Assembly: GCA_023421395.1 (NCBI GenBank)
Contig: JAEZTL010000054.1
Span: 34,019 to 98,018, forward strand
Direction: 5' to 3'
DNA length: 64,000 bases
Source of the DNA: Bacillota bacterium
GTDB lineage: Bacteria > Bacillota > Clostridia > Christensenellales > Aristaeellaceae
Shown piece after piece: positions 56,726 through 64,000 of the stretch. Made by a program: the position numbers and the translations under genes. The first letter of the stretch is position 1. The number at the start of each line of letters is the position of its first letter. Under the pieces are notes generated by a model that was not told the DNA's origin, searched no databases, and saw nothing but the letters and a program-made list of their open reading frames with translations.

Positions 56726-57496
56726 TTGAAGGTTCGCAATCAGGTGGAATTCGTGGTCCACGGCCGGTATGCGCTGTTCAGCGATCCGGTGACGCGCCTG
56801 GGCGGCGAGAAGTTCTCCTATCAGGTGCCGACCTACCAGGCGCTGAAGGGCATTCTCGAAAGCGTCTATTGGAAGCCGACCATCCTGTGGATCATCGACG
56901 AGGCCCGGGTGATGAACCCGATCCGCACCGAAGCCAAGAACATCCGCCCCATCAACTACACGGACTCCGGCAACACGCTGTCGGTCTACACGTACCTGAA
57001 GAACGTCCGCTACCAGGTTCGGGCCCACTTCGTGTGGAACGAGCACCGGCCGGAACTGGCCCATGACCGGGATGAGCACAAGCACCACAACATCGCCCGG
57101 CGCATGATCGAGCGCGGCGGCCGGCGGGACATCTTCCTGGGCGCGCGGGAATGCCAGGGCTATGTGGAGCCCTGTGCCTTCGGCGAGGGAGAGGGCTTCT
57201 ACGACAACTATGACCGGCTGGATTTCGGGCTGATGGTGCACGGCTTCGATTACCCGGACGAGACGGGGCGCGACATGCTCTCGCTCCGGCTTTGGCGCGC
57301 CTTCATGGAAAAGGGGATCATCCGCTTTCCCGAGCCGTCGGCGTGCGACCCGGCGCTCACGCGGGACATCCGCCCGATGAAGAAAAAGGCCTTCGGCGAC
57401 GGCGGTTTTTCCGGGCTCGCGGAGCCGGGGCTGGAGGAACTTTGGAAGGAGGGGGACGCGGATGGGCTGGATGCAGCGGCTCTGCCAGACTTATGA
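56726..57496 (+). CDS. cas5c: Cas5c (Cas5d), pre-crRNA processing endonuclease
   Basis: In type I-C the Cas5 protein replaces Cas6: it cuts the repeat RNA and stays on the crRNA 5' handle. It is 256 aa. N-terminal ferredoxin-like RAMP fold (VRNQVEFVVHGRYALFSDP), YQVPTYQALKGILESVYWKP with the likely catalytic Tyr, and DEHKHHNIARRM with the Lys-His pair that corresponds to the catalytic residues of Bacillus halodurans Cas5d. The start is TTG at 56726 with GGGAGG seven bases ahead; no ATG fits. No cas6 is present, in agreement with type I-C. It overlaps cas8c by 35 bases. Confidence 0.93.
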   Translation: MKVRNQVEFVVHGRYALFSDPVTRLGGEKFSYQVPTYQALKGILESVYWKPTILWIIDEARVMNPIRTEAKNIRPINYTDSGNTLSVYTYLKNVRYQVRAHFVWNEHRPELAHDRDEHKHHNIARRMIERGGRRDIFLGARECQGYVEPCAFGEGEGFYDNYDRLDFGLMVHGFDYPDETGRDMLSLRLWRAFMEKGIIRFPEPSACDPALTRDIRPMKKKAFGDGGFSGLAEPGLEELWKEGDADGLDAAALPDL

Positions 57497-59327
57497 CAAC
57501 ATGCGGGGTACGGACGCCTTTACCGAGCGGGGGCATCCGCTGGTCCCCGCGGGCTTCATTGAAAAAAGGGCCGCCATCCATGTCACGCTGACCGAGGACG
57601 GCGCCTTTGCCCGGGCCGAGCGCTTCCCGGAGGATGAGCAGAGCCAGATCATTCCCTCATCCCCGGAGGCCGAGGCGCGCGTCGGGTTCGCCAGCATTCC
57701 GTTTCCGCTGTGCGAGCAGCTTCGCTACGTGGCGGGGGATATATCAGAGAATGACAACCTCTACTACAACGCCTACATTGCCGATCTCTCCGACTGGTGC
57801 GCGCGGTCGGACGCGCCCGCGCAGCTCAGGCTGCTCCGGGACTATCTGGCCCAAAGGCATCTCATGGCCGACATGCTCGCCGCCGGTTTTTCCGTGGACC
57901 CGGAAAAGGACGCGAAGAGCTTCGTCTGCTTCTCGGTAGAAAGCTACGCGGTGGAGGATCAGGCCCTCTGGCGGCGGGAAGACGTGCGGGAGAGCTGGCT
58001 CATGCGGCTCGGCGACCGCATGGGCGGCCGATCGCTCTGCTATGTAGAGGGAATCGATTTGCCCGCGCTGGAAAACCATCCCAAGCTTCAGGGCAACGCG
58101 AAGCTGATCTCCGCCAAGGACGATAAGACGGTCTTCCAGTACCGGGGACGCTTTGAGGATTCGACGCAGGCGCTCTCCGTCAGCTTCGACGCCTCCGTCA
58201 AGGCGCACAACGCGCTGATCTGGCTTCTGAAGCGGCAGGGGTTTGACCGCTACGGGCTGAAGGTGGTGGCCTGGGCCACCAGCGGCCACCCGGTGCCCTC
58301 CCCGATCGCGGACGACGGCCCCGATTTTCTGCCGGACGAGGCGGTGCCGCCGGACACCTTCGAGGCTTACGGCCGGGCGGTCCGCGACGCGGCAGACGGC
58401 CTTGCGCAGGATTTTTCCGCCTGGAAGAAGGAAGCCGTCGACCGCGTGGTGATCCTGGGGCTCGAGGCCGCCACCACCGGGCGCATGTCCATCACGTATT
58501 ATCAGGAGCTGCCCGGCGGCGAATACGTCCGGCGGCTCGAGCGCTGGTTCGCCCATTGCATGTGGCAGGTGCGCCGCTACGAAGGGGCGAAGGAGTCCCG
58601 CAGGCTCGTCCAGCGCGTCTTCACCCCCACGCCGCTGGAGATCGCCGCCGCGGCGATGGGCAAGCGCGCCGCGGACATCGCGCTAAAGGACAGGCTGGCG
58701 GAGAAGTCCGCCACCAAGCTGATGCGGCAAACGCGCATGCGGCTGATTAAGTGCGTCGTCGACGGCATGCCCATCCCCCATGACATCGTTTTGAGCGCCT
58801 TCCGCAACGCCAGCGCGCCGCTGGGCTATACCAATGACGACGGGCGCTGGCAGGAAGGCGAGTGGCGGCAGGCGCTTTCCACCGCCTGCGCGCTGATCCG
58901 CCTTGAACAGGCGGAACAAGGAGAGGAGGCATTCGACGTGAAGCTGAATGAGGAAATCCGGGACCGCAGCTACCTCTACGGGCGGCTCTTGGCGCTCTGC
59001 GACATGGTGGAATTCAGCGCCATGGACGAGGGCGCGTACCGCCAGACCAACGCCATCCGCTACATGCAGCGCTTCCAGCAGCGCCCCTTTGAGATGTGGC
59101 CGCGGCTGCACGACCTGATCCGGCCCTACCTGACCAAGCTGGGCCCCTACTCCGAGCGCTACAAAAAGCTAATCGGCCAGGTGGAGGTTCTCTTTGAAGA
59201 GGAGGACCGGGACTCCAGAGCCCCGCTGGACGCGAAGTACCTGCAGGGCTACTACAGCCAGCGCCAGGCGCTGTTCACCAAGAAAGAAGAAGCGAAGGGA
59301 GCGGAAAACCATGACGAGCCTCAATAA
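57462..59327 (+). CDS. cas8c: Cas8c (Csd1), large subunit of type I-C Cascade
   Basis: 621-aa large subunit that recognises the PAM and helps load Cas3. Csd1 features: MGWMQRLCQTYDNM, FIEKRAAIHVTLTEDGAF, VCFSVESYAV and the mid-protein MSITYYQELPGGEYVRRLERW, with the helical C-terminal region LIRLEQAEQGEEAFDVKLNEEIRDRSYLYGRLLALCD. AAGGAGGGGG lies ahead of the ATG at 57462, inside the end of cas5c. A second strong internal ribosome site and GTG at 58938 would produce the C-terminal domain separately as Cas11c. Confidence 0.95.
   Translation: MGWMQRLCQTYDNMRGTDAFTERGHPLVPAGFIEKRAAIHVTLTEDGAFARAERFPEDEQSQIIPSSPEAEARVGFASIPFPLCEQLRYVAGDISENDNLYYNAYIADLSDWCARSDAPAQLRLLRDYLAQRHLMADMLAAGFSVDPEKDAKSFVCFSVESYAVEDQALWRREDVRESWLMRLGDRMGGRSLCYVEGIDLPALENHPKLQGNAKLISAKDDKTVFQYRGRFEDSTQALSVSFDASVKAHNALIWLLKRQGFDRYGLKVVAWATSGHPVPSPIADDGPDFLPDEAVPPDTFEAYGRAVRDAADGLAQDFSAWKKEAVDRVVILGLEAATTGRMSITYYQELPGGEYVRRLERWFAHCMWQVRRYEGAKESRRLVQRVFTPTPLEIAAAAMGKRAADIALKDRLAEKSATKLMRQTRMRLIKCVVDGMPIPHDIVLSAFRNASAPLGYTNDDGRWQEGEWRQALSTACALIRLEQAEQGEEAFDVKLNEEIRDRSYLYGRLLALCDMVEFSAMDEGAYRQTNAIRYMQRFQQRPFEMWPRLHDLIRPYLTKLGPYSERYKKLIGQVEVLFEEEDRDSRAPLDAKYLQGYYSQRQALFTKKEEAKGAENHDEPQ
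58938..59327 (+). CDS. cas11c: Cas11c, small Cascade subunit from an internal start in cas8c
   Basis: Predicted in-frame internal translation product of 129 aa (about 15 kDa), starting at GTG 58938 (VKLNEEIRDRSYLYGRLLALC). The evidence is a near-perfect Shine-Dalgarno, AAGGAGAGGAGG (58918-58929), eight bases upstream in the middle of cas8c. In other type I-C systems the small subunit is made in just this way and is needed for Cascade assembly along the target strand (established knowledge). No separate cas11 gene exists in the operon. The product would be all-helical. Confidence 0.78.
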   Translation: MKLNEEIRDRSYLYGRLLALCDMVEFSAMDEGAYRQTNAIRYMQRFQQRPFEMWPRLHDLIRPYLTKLGPYSERYKKLIGQVEVLFEEEDRDSRAPLDAKYLQGYYSQRQALFTKKEEAKGAENHDEPQ

Positions 59328-60159
59328 CAAGATCGACTTCGCGCTGGTGTTCACGGTGCGTAACGCCAACCCCAACGGCGACCCGCTGGACGGCAACCGG
59401 CCCCGCACCAACTACGAGGGCCATGGCGAGGTGTCGGATGTCTGCCTCAAGCGCAAGATCCGCAACCGTCTGCTGGACGAGGGCGAAGCCATCTTCGTCC
59501 AGTCCGACGACCGTCGGAGCGACGAATACCGCTCCCTCCGCGACCGCGCCGACGCCCAGCCGGAACTGGCCGCCCTCGCCAAAAAGGGCATGCGCCAGGA
59601 GTACGCCAGGAAGGCCTGCGAGCTATGGTACGACGTGCGCGCCTTCGGCCAGGTGTTCGCCTTCAAAAAGGGCAAGGAGGACGACAGCGACGCCGTGTCC
59701 ATCGGCATCCGTGGGCCCGTGTCGATCCAGCCGGCCTTCAGCCTGGAGCCGGTCACCGTCACCAGCACGCAGATCACCAAGTCCGTGAACCTGGAGACCA
59801 ACAAGGACCCGGACAAGAAGGCGGCGGATACCATGGGCATGAAGCACCGGGTCGATTCCGGCGTGTACGTGACCTTTGGCGCCGTCAACGTCCAGTGCGC
59901 CCAGAAAACGGGCTTTTCCGAAGAGGATGCGGAAAAGCTCAAGCGCGCGCTCCTCACGCTGTTCCGCAACGACGCCACCTCCGCCCGCCCGGACGGCAGC
60001 ATGGAGGTGACGAAACTGATCTGGTGGAAGCACAACTGCGCAAGCGGCCAGTACTCCTCCGCCAAGCTCGCCCGCACGCTGACCGTATCCGCCGACGGCC
60101 TGACCGTCGAGACGCAAGACTTCCCCGGCCTCGTCCCGGAGATTCTCGACGGTGAATGA
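59311..60159 (+). CDS. cas7c: Cas7c (Csd2), Cascade backbone
   Basis: 282-aa backbone subunit that polymerises along the crRNA spacer. The N-terminal motif NNKIDFALVFTVRNANPNGDPLDGNRPR is diagnostic for Csd2/Csh2 Cas7; IGIRGPVSIQPAFSLEPVTVTSTQITKSVN and KHRVDSGVYVTFGAVNVQCAQKTGFS follow. The start at 59311 has AAGGGAG upstream, inside the end of cas8c (17-base overlap). It overlaps cas4 by eight bases. Confidence 0.96.
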   Translation: MTSLNNKIDFALVFTVRNANPNGDPLDGNRPRTNYEGHGEVSDVCLKRKIRNRLLDEGEAIFVQSDDRRSDEYRSLRDRADAQPELAALAKKGMRQEYARKACELWYDVRAFGQVFAFKKGKEDDSDAVSIGIRGPVSIQPAFSLEPVTVTSTQITKSVNLETNKDPDKKAADTMGMKHRVDSGVYVTFGAVNVQCAQKTGFSEEDAEKLKRALLTLFRNDATSARPDGSMEVTKLIWWKHNCASGQYSSAKLARTLTVSADGLTVETQDFPGLVPEILDGE

Positions 60160-60817
60160 CGACGCGGATTTCCTGATGCTGTCGGGGCTCAAGCACTTTC
60201 GCTTCTGCCGGCGGCGGTGGGCGTTCGTCCACATCGAGCAGCAGTGGGTGGAAAACCAACTGACGCTGGAGGGGCATTACCTTCACGAACTGGTCCACGA
60301 CGAGAATTTTACCGAAAAGCGGGGCTCGGTGCTCCTCTCCCGCGGGATGTCCGTCCGGTCGCAGGCGCTGAAAATCACCGGCGCCTGCGATATGGTGGAG
60401 CTCACCCAGTCGCCGGAGGGCGTGCCCATTCAGGGCCGGGAGGGGCGCTGGGCGGTGTACCCTGTGGAATACAAGCGCGGCCGTCCGGACCCGACCGGCG
60501 CCGACGAATGGCAGCTGTGCGCCCAGGCACTCTGCCTGGAGGAGATGTTTTTGACGTCCATCCCCGAGGGTGCGGTCTACTACGGCCAATTGCATAGGCG
60601 TCAGCGCGTGGTTTTTACGGATGCGCTGCGCGAAGAGGTAAAGGACGCCATCCGGGAGATGCACCGCCTCTTCGAGCGCGGCCACACGCCCAGGGTATCC
60701 CCCAGGAAGGCCTGCGCCGGGTGCTCGCTCAAAGAAATCTGCCGGCCGGATCTCTTGACCGCGCCCTCCGCCGCCGGCTACGTCGCGAAGGTGCTCGCGG
60801 ATGAGGAGGCGCCATGA
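60152..60817 (+). CDS. cas4: Cas4 nuclease (adaptation, PAM selection)
   Basis: 221-aa PD-(D/E)xK iron-sulfur nuclease that trims pre-spacers and helps choose the PAM end with Cas1-Cas2. Four candidate cluster cysteines: C19 (FRFCRRRW) and C188, C191, C197 (CAGCSLKEIC). The nuclease acids and lysine are in ITGACDMVE (D80) and VEYKRGR (E106, K108), with Q121 in the QLCAQ motif. The start is GTG at 60152 within the end of cas7c; it overlaps cas1 by four bases. Confidence 0.94.
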   Translation: MNDDADFLMLSGLKHFRFCRRRWAFVHIEQQWVENQLTLEGHYLHELVHDENFTEKRGSVLLSRGMSVRSQALKITGACDMVELTQSPEGVPIQGREGRWAVYPVEYKRGRPDPTGADEWQLCAQALCLEEMFLTSIPEGAVYYGQLHRRQRVVFTDALREEVKDAIREMHRLFERGHTPRVSPRKACAGCSLKEICRPDLLTAPSAAGYVAKVLADEEAP

Positions 60818-61845
60818 AGCAGCTTGGCAATACGCTCTACGTCACCAATCCTGACGCCTGGCTTTCGCTGGATGGCGAAAATATCGTCGTCGTGAAGGGC
60901 GAAGAAACCCTCGGGCGCGTCCCGCTGCACAACCTCGGCGGCGTCGTCTGCTTTGGCTATCGGGGTGCGAGTCCCGCGCTGATGGGCGCCTGCGCAGAGC
61001 GGGGCGTGGATCTATGCTTTCTCACGCCCCACGGGCGCTTTCTCTCGCGGATTTCCGGGCCGGTGCACGGCAACGTACTGCTGCGCAAGGCGCAGTACGA
61101 ATGGGCCGCGAACCCCGAAAAGGCGCTGGATCTGGCCGGGATGTTCCTGACCGGCAAGATCTATAACGCCCGCTGGCGGCTGGAACGCGTCCGGCGCGAC
61201 CATCCGCAGCGGGTGGACGAGGCGCTCATCCTCACCGCCACCACCGAAATGCGTGCCGCGATGGCGCTGATCGGCTCGGCTGATTCCATCTCCTCGCTGA
61301 TGGGCCTGGAGGGCATCGCCGCCAAAGCCTATTTCGGCGCGTTCAACCAGATGATTCTACGCAGCGAAGCCGCCTTCCAGTTCGACGGGCGGAACCGCCG
61401 CCCGCCGATGGACCGCGTGAACGCGCTGCTCTCCTTCGCCTACTCGCTTTTGACCAACGAAATCGCCGCCGCGCTGGAGGGCGTGGGGCTGGACCCGTAT
61501 GTGGGCTTTCTGCACCAACTGAGACCCGGGCGCATGTCGCTGGCCCTCGATCTGGTGGAGGAACTTCGCGCGCCGGTGGCGGACCGCTTCGTCCTCACGC
61601 AGATCAACCTGGGCGCCGTCACCCCGGAGGATTTCGCCCGGAAGGAGAACGGCGCCTTCCACTTGAAAGACGAGGCGCGGAAGCGCTTTCTCGCCGCCTG
61701 GCAGGCCCTCAAGCAGGAGCCGCTGACGCACCCGTTCCTCAAGGAGAAGATCCCCTGGGGCATTGTCCCCCACGCGCAGGCGATGCTGCTGGCGCGCTTT
61801 CTGCGCGGCGATTTGGACGCCTATCCGCCATTTTTCTGGAAGTGA
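60814..61845 (+). CDS. cas1: Cas1 integrase
   Basis: 343-aa spacer integrase, the metal-dependent core of adaptation. Type I-C Cas1 features: GNTLYVTNPDAWLSLDGENIVV, the conserved helix with the catalytic Glu (LMGLEGIAAKAYF), RMSLALDLVEELRAPVADRFVL with the His-equivalent region further on, and the aspartate-bearing C-terminus. It overlaps the cas4 stop by four bases (ATGA). Adaptation genes are complete (cas4-cas1-cas2), consistent with the long array of identical repeats. Confidence 0.97.
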   Translation: MKQLGNTLYVTNPDAWLSLDGENIVVVKGEETLGRVPLHNLGGVVCFGYRGASPALMGACAERGVDLCFLTPHGRFLSRISGPVHGNVLLRKAQYEWAANPEKALDLAGMFLTGKIYNARWRLERVRRDHPQRVDEALILTATTEMRAAMALIGSADSISSLMGLEGIAAKAYFGAFNQMILRSEAAFQFDGRNRRPPMDRVNALLSFAYSLLTNEIAAALEGVGLDPYVGFLHQLRPGRMSLALDLVEELRAPVADRFVLTQINLGAVTPEDFARKENGAFHLKDEARKRFLAAWQALKQEPLTHPFLKEKIPWGIVPHAQAMLLARFLRGDLDAYPPFFWK

Positions 61846-61854
61846 GGGGGATGT

Positions 61855-62145
61855 ATGCTCATTCTCATCACCTATGACATCAACATTACCACGTCCGACG
61901 GGCAGCGCCGCCTCCGAAGGGTCGCCAAGCAATGCGTCAATTATGGCGTGCGCGTTCAGAATTCTGTGTTCGAGTGCCGCGTCGACGCCACGCAGTATAC
62001 CCGTCTCAAGCACGCGCTGCTCGAAGAAATCGACGATAGCCACGACAGCATCCGGTTTTACCGCCTTGGAGACAACGCCGCGAATAAAGTCGAACACTTC
62101 GGCGTCGAACACGGACTGCAATTGGATGGACCGTTGATTCTTTAA
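61855..62145 (+). CDS. cas2: Cas2 adaptation protein
   Basis: 96-aa ferredoxin-fold dimer that bridges two Cas1 dimers. It opens MLILITYDINITTSDGQRRLRRVAKQC with the conserved Asp, has VQNSVFECRVDATQY and ends FGVEHGLQLDGPLIL. GAGGGGG lies ahead of the ATG, nine bases after cas1. It is the last cas gene, 162 bases before the first repeat. Confidence 0.97.
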   Translation: MLILITYDINITTSDGQRRLRRVAKQCVNYGVRVQNSVFECRVDATQYTRLKHALLEEIDDSHDSIRFYRLGDNAANKVEHFGVEHGLQLDGPLIL

Positions 62146-62307
62146 AGTGCGAACGCCAAGCGCACATCCCATCGCCGCCGGGTTCGCACCCGTTTTCTCG
62201 CCTGAAATCCGCCTTCCTTCGCGCCCTTTGCCCACCCGACCGGCCCGTTACGTCCTCAAGCAAGCGTCTTGCACAAATTCCAGCGGATGGAATCGGACAA
62301 TAATGCT
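62146..62307 (+). promoter_or_regulatory. CRISPR leader
   Basis: 162 bases between cas2 and the first repeat, the usual place of the leader in type I-C loci. It holds an inverted repeat GTGCGAAC (62147-62154) / GTTCGCAC (62182-62189), which may end the cas transcript, and becomes AT-richer next to repeat 1 (GGACAATAATGCT). I do not see a full consensus promoter. New spacers would be added at this end. Confidence 0.7.
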
Positions 62308-64000
62308 GTCGCGCCCTCACGGGCGCGTGGATTGAAACGCCTCCAATCAGCCGCGCCTTGATCTGCATGTAGGTCGCGCCCTCACGGGCGCGTGGATTGA
62401 AACCGGGCTTTTGGCATGGTGGCGCGAGACTGGCGACGTCGCGCCCTCACGGGCGCGTGGATTGAAACCGGTTGATGTGGTGTATACGCGGGGCAACCAC
62501 GAGTCGCGCCCTCACGGGCGCGTGGATTGAAACGCCGCGCCGAAGCTCGGGCAGAACACATAGCCCGCCGTCGCGCCCTCACGGGCGCGTGGATTGAAAC
62601 CCATTGCACGGCGATGGGTTGCAAGGTGCTGACCGTCGCGCCCTCACGGGCGCGTGGATTGAAACTGGTTGGTCAGGATGGTAGCGGTTGCGCTGATTGG
62701 TCGCGCCCTCACGGGCGCGTGGATTGAAACACGCGCCCGGCTTGCCGCCCCTCGGGTTGCCCCAGTCGCGCCCTCACGGGCGCGTGGATTGAAACCATTG
62801 CCGTCTTGGCGTAGATCATGTGTAGTCCGTCGCGCCCTCACGGGCGCGTGGATTGAAACATCGAACCGCAGGCGCAGGACTTCGGCTTTCCGTCGCGCCC
62901 TCACGGGCGCGTGGATTGAAACCGCGCCATTCCTGTATGGCGGTTGAATCAGTAGCGTCGCGCCCTCACGGGCGCGTGGATTGAAACTTGGGAGGAGGTG
63001 TTCGCTTTGCCGATTTCTATGTCGCGCCCTCACGGGCGCGTGGATTGAAACGACCTCGGCCTCCATGTCTGCCGCCCTCGCCTGCGGTCGCGCCCTCACG
63101 GGCGCGTGGATTGAAACGACAGCCTCTCCCGGGTCTTCCGGGTTTACGGTGGTCGCGCCCTCACGGGCGCGTGGATTGAAACCGGGGAGTCGCCCAGCTA
63201 ACACGCTTCTGATGCTGTCGCGCCCTCACGGGCGCGTGGATTGAAACGCTCTGATCCGCCTTACGCTGCATCTGTCTTTGTAGTCGCGCCCTCACGGGCG
63301 CGTGGATTGAAACGCAGCGCGCCAGTATGTCGAGGACCGCAGCCTTGGTCGCGCCCTCACGGGCGCGTGGATTGAAACCTATACCCGCGCCCCGATGCTG
63401 GATTCTTCGTAGGTCGCGCCCTCACGGGCGCGTGGATTGAAACGGTGGGTACCGGGGCCTTCGGCGGTCGCAGGGCTGTCGCGCCCTCACGGGCGCGTGG
63501 ATTGAAACGACCTGTACAATGATTTGTATAACAGCATGTGCAGTCGCGCCCTCACGGGCGCGTGGATTGAAACGCCACAACTTACACTTTGAAACGCTTC
63601 TGCGAAGTCGCGCCCTCACGGGCGCGTGGATTGAAACTCGCCGCTTTCGGGGTTATAGCTGCCCTTGATGTGTCGCGCCCTCACGGGCGCGTGGATTGAA
63701 ACATGTGGTTGCCTCCTTCGTTAATGCATCACGAAAGTCGCGCCCTCACGGGCGCGTGGATTGAAACACGTCCAAATGAAATGCACGCCGCCTAAATCAT
63801 GTCGCGCCCTCACGGGCGCGTGGATTGAAACATTATGTATACCCTCCTTAATTCCCGCTGTAGTCGTCGCGCCCTCACGGGCGCGTGGATTGAAACAAAC
63901 CGTTCCGCCATGTCTCCCGGCACGGTGGTGTCGCGCCCTCACGGGCGCGTGGATTGAAACAATACTTCCGGTCAATCGGCTACAATGCAAAGGTGTCGCG
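62308..64000 (+). CRISPR. Type I-C CRISPR array, 26 full repeats plus the start of the 27th
   Basis: Repeat of 31 bases: GTCGCGCCC, then TCAC, then GGGCGCG, then TGGATTGAAAC. The 7-bp palindrome CGCGCCC/GGGCGCG with loop TCAC gives the hairpin cut by Cas5c, and the ATTGAAAC end is standard for type I-C. Repeats start at 62308, 62373, 62438, 62503, 62570, 62635, 62700, 62765, 62829, 62892, 62957, 63021, 63087, 63152, 63217, 63283, 63348, 63413, 63478, 63543, 63607, 63672, 63737, 63801, 63866 and 63930; a 27th begins at 63995 and is cut by the window. All complete copies are identical. Spacers are 32-36 bases, mostly 34, all different. The distal end of the array is outside the window. Confidence 0.99.

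Noticed and set aside
63509..63542. Spacer 19 shares 14 bases (ATGATTTGTATAAC) with the leader of the AbrB gene at about 521-534.
   Set aside because: Fourteen bases are too few for interference, and one such match among 26 spacers and 64 kb is roughly what chance allows. It could still mean that the true target carries a similar regulator gene.
62382..63990. Open frames in the array encoding repeated peptides such as SIHAPVRAR and ALTGAWIET.
   Set aside because: They are translations of the CRISPR repeat in various frames and are not proteins.

Overview
The window looks like chromosome of a high-GC, Gram-positive, endospore-forming member of the Clostridia (Bacillota). The sporulation genes spoIID and yunB, an HrcA/CIRCE heat-shock operon, pyruvate phosphate dikinase, a clostridial-type aconitase, many sigma-A promoters with 17-base spacers and strong GGAGG ribosome sites all point that way. 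No outer-membrane or LPS genes are present. Placement below class level (for example near Christensenellales) is only a guess. No rRNA, tRNA or insertion sequence was found.

Layout. 1-3.6 kb: AbrB regulator plus ABC ATPase (cut by the left edge), a secreted SH3b protein, a glycosyltransferase-GtrA fusion and a secreted C39-like protease. 3.8-8.7 kb: hrcA-grpE-dnaK-dnaJ on the minus strand behind a perfect CIRCE. 8.8-21.1 kb: envelope and housekeeping genes (polysaccharide deacetylase, membrane phosphoesterase, radA, spoIID, a metal-binding-type lipoprotein, NYN-domain protein, several membrane proteins, HAD phosphatase). 21.2-23.9 kb: metNIQ methionine importer. 24-29 kb: aconitase-isocitrate dehydrogenase facing citrate synthase, the oxidative half-TCA branch to 2-oxoglutarate. 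29.2-33.4 kb: an unknown gene, a fucosyltransferase-like protein and ppdK. 33.7-40.3 kb: Gfo/Idh oxidoreductase, class A PBP, yunB, a GH3 hydrolase and a GNAT. 40.5-44.4 kb: ZIP transporter, then an FGGY sugar kinase and a fucose-isomerase-family protein in one operon. 44.4-47.3 kb: SCP2-like protein, class III aminotransferase and MscS. 47.4-54.1 kb: second GH3, an ABC-F protein behind an attenuator leader, a CDF metal transporter, metY and a hexosamine-kinase-like gene. 54.4-64 kb: a complete type I-C CRISPR-Cas locus (cas3-cas5c-cas8c-cas7c-cas4-cas1-cas2) followed by an array with 26 complete identical repeats that runs off the right edge.

Most notable points. (1) The ABC-F gene has a leader with a consensus promoter, two tiny overlapping upstream ORFs and an intrinsic terminator whose 3' arm is also the gene's Shine-Dalgarno, which is the layout of antibiotic-sensing attenuators. 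(2) cas8c holds a strong internal ribosome site and GTG start that would give the small subunit Cas11c. (3) Two nearby convergent intergenic regions carry a related hairpin with a compensatory base-pair change, and one of them also has the same 30-base hairpin 13 bases past both facing stop codons. (4) Two divergent gene pairs use one -35 hexamer for both directions. (5) Two CRISPR spacers read, in reverse, as ribosome-binding sites running into a start codon.

Many genes end in long GC-rich hairpins without a T tract, so transcript ends here may not follow the textbook intrinsic-terminator model. Long open frames antisense to dnaK, dnaJ and ppdK are composition artefacts and were left out.
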